Origin: Chloroflexota bacterium
GTDB lineage: Bacteria; Chloroflexota; Anaerolineae; J036; Brachytrichaceae
NCBI GenBank assembly: GCA_023382055.1
Contig: JAMCQN010000160.1
Span: forward strand, 1 to 60,028
Direction of reading: 5' to 3'
DNA: 60,028 nucleotides
The notes under the pieces were generated by a model, which worked only from the letters and a program-made list of their open reading frames with translations, was not told the origin of the DNA and made no database searches. Below, one piece after another: positions 54,432 through 60,028 of the stretch (within the stretch, counting starts at the first letter, position 1; each line of letters starts with the position of its first letter). A program made the translations under genes and the position numbers.

Positions 54432-54899
54432 ATGAGCGAATCAGGACACATCTTTCAAATCAGCATCTCTGCGGGCGGCGTACCCAAACAGGCCATCCAC
54501 AAGTCCAGCGTAGACAGGCTGGGGCTGGCGGGCGACAAGCATCGCGACATCGTGAACCACGGCGGGCCTGAACGAGCCGTGTGTTTGTATTCACTGGAAC
54601 GCATCCTGGCGCTGCAGGCCGAAGGGCATCCCATCTTCGCCGGGTCGGCAGGTGAAAACATCACGGTAGCCGGCGTCGCCTGGGACAGCATCGCGCCCGG
54701 GTCGCGCATCCAACTCGGCAGCCAGGTCGTGCTTGAGGTCACAGACTACACAACGCCGTGCAGCAATATCACCCGGTCATTTACGGACGGCTACTTCAAC
54801 CGGATTCATCAGAACAAATACCCCGGCTGGTCGCGCGTGTATGCGCGCGTGCTGCAGCCCGGTGAGATAACGGTAGGCGAAGCGGTGACGGTGGAGTAA
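54432..54899 (+). CDS. MOSC-domain protein
   Basis: 155 residues from ATG 54432. MOSC beta barrel with KSSVDRLGLAGDKHRDIVNHGGPERAVCLYS and the conserved cysteine in YTTPCSNI. MOSC proteins carry sulfur or bind molybdenum cofactor (YiiM/YuaD types and C-terminal domain of Moco sulfurase). It is far from the molybdoenzyme block, so the link is not proven. Divergent from GDPD. Confidence 0.88.
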   Translation: MSESGHIFQISISAGGVPKQAIHKSSVDRLGLAGDKHRDIVNHGGPERAVCLYSLERILALQAEGHPIFAGSAGENITVAGVAWDSIAPGSRIQLGSQVVLEVTDYTTPCSNITRSFTDGYFNRIHQNKYPGWSRVYARVLQPGEITVGEAVTVE

Positions 54900-54908
54900 G
54901 GTAATCAT

Positions 54909-54939
54909 CACCTCCGAGTTCTTTGAGAACTCGGAGGTG
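54909..54939. repeat. REP-like hairpin, left of the Y1 transposase
   Basis: CACCTCCGAGTTCT (54909-54922), three-base loop, perfect complement (54926-54939). CTCCGAGTTCT is shared with the palindrome on the other side of the transposase gene. It also lies ten bases after the MOSC stop and could terminate that gene. Confidence 0.8.
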
Positions 54940-54950
54940 TAAATTCATCA

Positions 54951-55511
54951 CTATTCCGCCAAAAGGTGTTTAATAGCCGATTCAGCGCCGGCGTCTTCGA
55001 CAAAAACACGATAAGCTTCCTTTGATGGAACCTGGGATAAAACAATATCCGGCTTTGGCAAAGTGCCATTGCGCATGCCTACATAGTCTCTATAGGAGGA
55101 GAATTCCCATTCCTGCGGGTGCTTCACCAGGCCGGCCTTAACTGGATTCCGGTGGATATATGCAGATAGCTGCAGCAGATATTCGTCGCGGTCAACCAGA
55201 ACCGATTTGAACTGTCCCTGAAACAATGACCCAACTCGATGATAGCGCTTGTTGATTGCTCGCGTGTATGATACCGACAATGCCATCATTTGTGTAGACA
55301 GATCGCCGTTGATCAAGTATAAAATGAGATGGTAATGATTGGGCAGAAGACAATATGCCACTATGTCAGCACAACCCGCAGAGTACTTCCTGATCAGGCG
55401 CAGAAAGAAGAGGTAATTTTCTCTCTCGAAGAAAATCGGCTGCCGATTATTTCCTCTGTTGTAAACGTGATAATAGTTGCCTGGTAGCAGCGGAGTCAGG
55501 CGGCGTGGCAT
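54951..55511 (-). CDS. REP-associated tyrosine transposase (RAYT, Y1/HUH family)
   Basis: 186 residues. YYHVYNRGNNRQPIFF near the N-terminus, the HUH metal motif N58-H59-Y-H61 (LLPNHYHLIL), then SYTRAINKRYHRVGSLFQGQFKS and YIHRNPVKAGLV, all diagnostic of RAYTs. The enzyme nicks single-stranded REP hairpins with a Tyr nucleophile. All motifs are intact and the gene is full length. It is flanked by two related palindromes, the expected substrate. Confidence 0.92.
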   Translation of the reverse strand: MPRRLTPLLPGNYYHVYNRGNNRQPIFFERENYLFFLRLIRKYSAGCADIVAYCLLPNHYHLILYLINGDLSTQMMALSVSYTRAINKRYHRVGSLFQGQFKSVLVDRDEYLLQLSAYIHRNPVKAGLVKHPQEWEFSSYRDYVGMRNGTLPKPDIVLSQVPSKEAYRVFVEDAGAESAIKHLLAE

Positions 55512-55543
55512 GGCTCTATTGTATTGAAGTCTAGAAAGAAGGT

Positions 55544-55593
55544 ATAACTCCGAGTTCTCAAGCCGAACCCTGTTCGGCAGAACTCGGAGTTAT
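55544..55593. repeat. REP-like two-tier palindrome, right of the Y1 transposase
   Basis: Outer 15-bp stem ATAACTCCGAGTTCT (55544-55558) with its complement (55579-55593), inner 7-bp stem GCCGAAC/GTTCGGC (55562-55578), three-base loop. Same architecture as the middle and inner tiers of repeat copy A. Confidence 0.85.
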
Positions 55594-55619
55594 ATCCTTA
55601 CATCGCTGGAGGCGCGCGC

Positions 55620-58600
55620 GTGTCGTTCGTTCATTTGCACGTACATTCGGAATACTCGATGCTCGATGGCCTGGGGCGTGTGAAGCATCTCGCCAAACGG
55701 GCCAGAGAGTTGGGGATGCCCGCGCTGGCGCTGACAGACCATGGCGTCATGTATGGCGCGATTGAGTTCTTCGATGCGTGCCACAGCGCCGGGGTCAAGC
55801 CCATCATCGGCATGGAGACTTACCTGTGCAGGCGCGGGCGCCGCATGCAGGATAAGGACGGCGGTCAGGACCGCAGCCCCCACCACCTGCTGCTGCTGGC
55901 GCAGGACAATGAAGGCTATCACAACCTGATGAAGCTGGCGAGCCTTTCGCAGCTCGAGGGCTTTTATTACAGGCCGCGCGTCGATCATGACACGCTGGTC
56001 AAATACGCCGCCGGCGTCATCTGCACATCGGGCTGCCCTTCCGCCGAGATCCCGCGCTTCATCCTGGGCAGGCAGGAGGAAGAGGCCCTGGAAGCGATCC
56101 GCTGGTATCGCGATGTGTTCGGCGATCGCTTCTATCTGGAGTTGCAGGAACACGACCTGGACGAACTCAAGCCGATCACGCCGGCGCTGGTGCGCTGGTC
56201 GAAGGAGCTGGGTATACCGCTGGTGGCGACCAACGACGTGCACTATGTGCGCCGGGAGGACGCGGCGGCGCAGGATCTCATGCTGTGCATCCAGACCAGC
56301 ACGCTGTACACCGACGCCAAGCGCATGAAGATGAACAACGACTCGTATTACCTCAAGAGCGAAGAGGAAATGCGCGCCATCTTCGATCCGATTGCTCCGG
56401 AGGCCATCGCCAACACCGCCCGGCTGGCCGAGCGTTGCGAGGTCAACCTGAAGGCCAGGCAGTTCCACCTGCCCGATTTCAGGCGCCCGGAACAATTCGC
56501 CTCCGACGCCGATTACCTGCGCGATTTGTGCGCGCGCGGCTTCCAGGAACGTTACGGCATCCCATTTGAAGAAAGGTTAGAGATTGGACGCGGAGCGTCG
56601 AGATTAAGCGAACCTCAGTCGGCCTCTCCAATCTCCAACGACGATCCAATAGATCTCACTGCCCGCTCGCCGCTGGCGCTGCCCAGTTCGGCCGATAACC
56701 CCAACCTGCGCCCCTCGGCGCTGCGTCAGCGCCTGGCCTATGAGCTGCGCATCATCATCGAGATGGGTTACGCGGCCTACTTCCTGATCGTGTGGGACTT
56801 GATCCGCTTCGCGCGCGAGAACAACATCTGGTGGAACATACGCGGCAGCGGCGCGGGCAGCGTGGTGTCGCACGTGTTGAACCTGACCAACATCGAGCCG
56901 GTCAGCAACGATCTGTTGTTCGAGCGCTTCCTGAATCCCGACCGCGTGTCCATGCCCGATTTCGACATGGACTTCCCCGACGACCAGCGCCGCCTGCTGG
57001 TGGATTACACCATTAAAAAATACGGCAAGGAACAGGTGGCGCAGATCATCACCTTCGGCACGATGGCCGCGCGCGCCTCGCTCAAGGATGTCGCGCGCGT
57101 GCTGGATTTGCCGCTGGGCGAGGTGTCGCGCCTGACAGCGCTGGTGCCCGCCATCCCCGGCAAGCCGGTGTCCCTGAAGGAAGCCCTGGAGCAGGTGCCG
57201 GAACTTAAAAAAATCTACGACAGCGAGGAGCACCTGCGCGACCTGTATGACAAGGCCATTACGGTCGAGGGCACGGTGCGTAATGCCGGCACGCACGCCG
57301 CCGGCGTGGTCATCGCCGATAAACCGCTCATCGAGTACGTGCCGCTGCACCGCCTGACCGGCACGCCGCTCAGCAGCGAGTTGCACGCGATCACGCAGTT
57401 CGAGATGACCTATCTGGAGAATATCGGCCTGCTCAAGATGGATTACCTGGGCCTGTCGATGCTGACGATCATGCGCAAGGCCTGCGAGTTGATTAAGCAG
57501 CGCCATGGGGTGGAGTACACGCTCAATACCATCCCCATCCACGATCCGATCATTTACCAGACGCTGTCCAGGGGCGATGTGCTGGGGGTGTTCCAGGTGG
57601 AAGGCACGGGCATGCGCAATCTGATGATGCAGATGAAGCCGACGCGCTTCGAGAATATCGTCGCGGCGGTGGCGCTGTTCCGCCCCGGCCCGATGGAACA
57701 GATCCCGACCTACATCCGGCGCATGCACGGCGAGGAGCAAACCGAATACCGCCATCCCGACCTGGTTCCAGCGCTGCAGGAGACCTACGCCATCATCGTG
57801 TATCAGGAACAGATCATGCGCGTGGCGCGCGATATCGCGGGCTACTCGGTGGGCGAGGCCGACACGATCCGCAAGGCGGTGGCGAAGAAGAACGCCGAAG
57901 CGCTGATCAAACACAAGACCAAGTTCCGCGAAGGTGCGGTCAAGAAAGGCTACACGGCCGAGTTGGCCGACACGATTTTCGGCGACATCGAGTTCTTCGC
58001 CCGCTACGGCTTCCCAAAGGCGCATGCCGCCGATTATGCGCAAATCACCTGCCAGACGGCTTACCTGAAGGCCACGTACACCATCGAGTACCTTACGGCG
58101 CTGATGACCTGCGAAGCGGGCAGCACGGATAAAATCGCCGCACTCGTCGCCGACGCCAAGGGTCACGGCATCGAGATCCTGCCGCCCAGCATCAACCACA
58201 GCTTTGCGGAATTCGCCATCGAAGATTACCAGCCGAAGCCGGAGGCCGGAAGTCCGAGGGCAGATGGCAGAAGTCAGACGACGGCGGTGTCGAAGATCCG
58301 CTTTGGCCTGATGGCGATCAAGAATGTGGGCATGGGTCCAGTCGAGGCCATCGTGAAGGCGCGCCGGGAAGGCGGGCCGTTCAAGTCGCTGGACGATTTC
58401 TGCAACCGCGTGGACATGGGGCAGGTGAATAAACGCGCGCTGGAATCTCTGGTCAAGGTCGGTGCGTTCGACGAGTTCGGCCCGCGCCACCAGGTGCTGG
58501 CCGTAATCGATCAGATGGTGGGCATGGCCAACCAGGCGCGCAAAGCCGCTGAGCGCGGCCAGTTCATGCTGTTCGGCATGGCGAGCAGCGACAGCGACGA

Positions 58601-59753
58601 AACCTTCATCGTTCTGCCCGCCAACGTCCCGGAAATCCCGCGCAAGGAATTGCTGCGCTTCGAGAAGGAACTGGCCGGCACGTATGTGTCGGAGCACCCA
58701 TTGGCGGCGGTCATGTCGTCTTTGCGCGAGTCCATCACGCACACCAGCAACGAATTGACCGAGGCCGATCACGGCCAGAAGGTCGTGCTGGCCGGCGTGA
58801 TCACCATGGTGCGCCCGCACGTCTCCAAGAGCGGCAAGTCGATGGCCTTCGCCGAGTTGGAGGATATGTATGGCCGTATTGAGCTGACCATCTTCCCGCG
58901 CACGTGGGAGGAATATCAGGACAAGCTCCAGCGCGAGAAAATCGTGGTCGTGGCGGGCAAGGCCGAGGTGCGCGAAGGCAACACGCCCAAGCTGCTGGTG
59001 GAGCGCGTCAATGACTCGCTGGTGCGGGCTATTTCCGCTGATCCTCATCCGGCTGCTCAGACGGTCGCGACGGAAGCTATGCCGCAGGAAAACCCACTGG
59101 CGGTGGTCGCAGAGCCAGCCACGATCCCCCAGCGCGATGACGGGTTAAGGCCAACGCCATACGCCGCGCAGCGTCCCGCAGTTCCGGCGACTAGCGTAAG
59201 CGCGCATGCGGTTAACGAGGATTCCGCCGTTGCCTTTGACGAACCGCCCGAGCCGGAGTTCGCGCCCGATTTGCCAGACGATGATGGGGTATATCCGGCG
59301 GGCGAAACAGATGTCTGGGTACCCGATGGCATGCCGGTGTACGCCAACCGTTCGCAATCAGTAAAGGCGGTGCATGTCGAGCCGAAGGTGATTAAGCCGG
59401 CCATCGCGCGCGACACCCGGCCGGCGCATCCCGCGCCGGCAGGCGCCGTTCAATCTGCGGAAGACAAGCCCGCCGTGCGCCAGCCTGACCCGACCGTGAC
59501 CCAGCCGCTCTCAACCGGCCCGATCCAGGTAGTCATCCAGCGTTGCGGCAACGCGGCGCAGGACGTGGCGCGCATGGAAGCGGTTCATCAAACGCTGGTG
59601 CAGTTCGAGGGGCCGCAGCGGTTCAGCATCTGCCTGCGCAATCACGGCAGCCAGGACGTGACGCTGGATTTCCCCAACGACAGCACGCGCGATTGCACCG
59701 AACTGCGCATGAAACTCGCGGCGCTCGGCGCGGATATGGTGCGGCTGGCGTAA
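55620..59753 (+). CDS. dnaE: DNA polymerase III alpha subunit
   Basis: 1377 residues, replicative polymerase. PHP domain: VHLHVHSEYSMLDG, ALTDHGVMYG, GCPSAEIPRF, DVHYVRR. Palm with catalytic aspartates in PDFDMDFPDDQR (about residues 443-454). Then the fingers, tandem HhH (about 940-1000) and an OB domain (about 1040-1110, VVLAGVITMVRPHVSKSGKS). A 200-residue Pro/Ala-rich linker leads to a small C-terminal domain (IQVVIQRCGNAAQDVARMEAV). GTG start. It is ~200 longer than E. coli DnaE. Residues about 320-352 and 873-890 look like translated intergenic repeats (RLEIGRGASRLSEPQSASPIS and PEAGSPRADGRSQT), inserted in frame between conserved blocks. Confidence 0.95.
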   Translation: MSFVHLHVHSEYSMLDGLGRVKHLAKRARELGMPALALTDHGVMYGAIEFFDACHSAGVKPIIGMETYLCRRGRRMQDKDGGQDRSPHHLLLLAQDNEGYHNLMKLASLSQLEGFYYRPRVDHDTLVKYAAGVICTSGCPSAEIPRFILGRQEEEALEAIRWYRDVFGDRFYLELQEHDLDELKPITPALVRWSKELGIPLVATNDVHYVRREDAAAQDLMLCIQTSTLYTDAKRMKMNNDSYYLKSEEEMRAIFDPIAPEAIANTARLAERCEVNLKARQFHLPDFRRPEQFASDADYLRDLCARGFQERYGIPFEERLEIGRGASRLSEPQSASPISNDDPIDLTARSPLALPSSADNPNLRPSALRQRLAYELRIIIEMGYAAYFLIVWDLIRFARENNIWWNIRGSGAGSVVSHVLNLTNIEPVSNDLLFERFLNPDRVSMPDFDMDFPDDQRRLLVDYTIKKYGKEQVAQIITFGTMAARASLKDVARVLDLPLGEVSRLTALVPAIPGKPVSLKEALEQVPELKKIYDSEEHLRDLYDKAITVEGTVRNAGTHAAGVVIADKPLIEYVPLHRLTGTPLSSELHAITQFEMTYLENIGLLKMDYLGLSMLTIMRKACELIKQRHGVEYTLNTIPIHDPIIYQTLSRGDVLGVFQVEGTGMRNLMMQMKPTRFENIVAAVALFRPGPMEQIPTYIRRMHGEEQTEYRHPDLVPALQETYAIIVYQEQIMRVARDIAGYSVGEADTIRKAVAKKNAEALIKHKTKFREGAVKKGYTAELADTIFGDIEFFARYGFPKAHAADYAQITCQTAYLKATYTIEYLTALMTCEAGSTDKIAALVADAKGHGIEILPPSINHSFAEFAIEDYQPKPEAGSPRADGRSQTTAVSKIRFGLMAIKNVGMGPVEAIVKARREGGPFKSLDDFCNRVDMGQVNKRALESLVKVGAFDEFGPRHQVLAVIDQMVGMANQARKAAERGQFMLFGMASSDSDETFIVLPANVPEIPRKELLRFEKELAGTYVSEHPLAAVMSSLRESITHTSNELTEADHGQKVVLAGVITMVRPHVSKSGKSMAFAELEDMYGRIELTIFPRTWEEYQDKLQREKIVVVAGKAEVREGNTPKLLVERVNDSLVRAISADPHPAAQTVATEAMPQENPLAVVAEPATIPQRDDGLRPTPYAAQRPAVPATSVSAHAVNEDSAVAFDEPPEPEFAPDLPDDDGVYPAGETDVWVPDGMPVYANRSQSVKAVHVEPKVIKPAIARDTRPAHPAPAGAVQSAEDKPAVRQPDPTVTQPLSTGPIQVVIQRCGNAAQDVARMEAVHQTLVQFEGPQRFSICLRNHGSQDVTLDFPNDSTRDCTELRMKLAALGADMVRLA
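56580..56635. repeat. Inverted repeat inserted inside dnaE
   Basis: GAGATTGGA (56580-56588) and TCCAATCTC (56627-56635), as in the intergenic element at 53534-53622. It falls between conserved parts of the polymerase and keeps the frame. Confidence 0.65.
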
Positions 59754-59760
59754 ACCCACG

Positions 59761-60018
59761 AGCCACCGAATGAATCCGGCGTCTGGCACACGCTGCGCGG
59801 AAACCGGCCCAGGCCGGTTATGCCAACGCGCTTCGAGCGCGTTTCGCTCTGGTCAGCCTGCGGTTTGGAACCGCAGGAGCCACCGAATGAATCCGGCGTC
59901 TGGCACACGCTGCGCGGAAACCGGCCCAGGCCGGTTATGCCAACGCGCTTCGAGCGCGTTTCGCTCTGGTCAGCCTGCGGTTTGGAACCGCAGGAGCCGC
60001 CGGATTCATCCGGCGTCT
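59761..60018. repeat. 117-bp tandem repeat of hairpins at the window end
   Basis: Units start at 59761, 59878 and 59995; the first two are nearly identical, the third is cut and diverged. Each unit holds three hairpins: AACCGGCC-CA-GGCCGGTT, AACGCGC-TTCGA-GCGCGTT and CTGCGGTT-TGG-AACCGCAG. No spacers, so not CRISPR. Short frames across it are by-products. Confidence 0.85.
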
Positions 60019-60028
60019 AGATCGGAAG
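60019..60028. other. Probable Illumina adapter remnant at contig end
   Basis: AGATCGGAAG are the last ten bases and equal the first ten bases of the universal Illumina adapter. It directly follows the broken third repeat unit, where an assembly would be expected to stop. Confidence 0.7.

Noticed and set aside
56604-59048. 814-residue open frame antisense to dnaE
   Set aside because: It mirrors the high-GC codon pattern of dnaE, is rich in His, Arg, Gln and Leu, has no recognisable domain, and dnaE on the other strand is certain.
59761-60018. Possible CRISPR or coding repeat (PTRFERVSLWSACGLEPQEPP)
   Set aside because: Units are contiguous without spacers; the frame across them follows from unit length 117 being divisible by three and has no start or domain.

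Overview
The window is GC-rich, densely coded bacterial DNA with no rRNA, tRNA or CRISPR that I can see. The best guess is a member of the Chloroflexota, probably from an assembled metagenome. This is inferred from Cys-anchored lipoproteins with long Thr/Pro/Ala linkers, HtrA-like lipoproteins, a GroES with an N-terminal extension, a CYTH-CHAD protein and many intergenic palindromes. No single marker proves it. The last ten bases match the start of the standard Illumina adapter, so the right edge is probably a contig end.

Layout. 0-7 kb: a nucleotidyltransferase-like gene cut by the edge, then groES-groEL behind a strong promoter with one perfect and one degenerate CIRCE operator, a secreted SH3b protein, a MATE-like transporter and a YraQ-type permease. 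7-11 kb: a SNF2/RapA-like helicase with a zinc-ribbon partner one base downstream, next to a broken DDE transposase. 12-24 kb: a molybdenum respiratory block. It has an exported Fe-S subunit, an NrfD membrane anchor and a 1085-residue molybdopterin oxidoreductase of the tetrathionate/polysulfide/arsenate reductase type, followed by FmdE-like and moaA genes and a decayed mobA. A separate PhnD-like lipoprotein, a sensor kinase and a LuxR-type regulator look like its sensory system. Between them lies a CopZ-like metallochaperone behind a MerR-type promoter with a 19-bp spacer.

24-36 kb: PhzF, an NmrA-like protein, an orphan phage-tail-sheath domain, an FGGY kinase, two HtrA-like lipoproteins flanking a GH16 glycosidase, a ResB-like protein, a UroD-like protein and pheS without pheT. 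36-41 kb: two ABC permeases and a solute-binding lipoprotein behind direct repeats that match a Pho box. 41-49 kb: HEAT-repeat protein, PhoU, MFS, lipoprotein metallopeptidase, ChrA, CYTH-CHAD, and a second Pho-box-like array. 49-55 kb: AAC(3)-like protein, a PhoR-like kinase with a regulator whose receiver domain has been replaced by a transposase N-terminus, an AT-richer islet (NTF2-like, frameshifted TfoX-like), GDPD, MOSC, and a REP-associated transposase between two palindromes. 55.6-59.8 kb: dnaE with two repeat-derived insertions, then a 117-bp tandem repeat up to the end.

Two themes link the genes. One is anaerobic molybdoenzyme respiration with its own cofactor genes and sensor. The other is phosphate starvation: Pho-box-like repeats before a glycerol-phosphate/sugar-type ABC operon and beside the CYTH-CHAD gene, plus PhoU, GDPD and a damaged PhoR/PhoB-like pair. 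Dispersed palindromes occur throughout, in gaps and inside dnaE.
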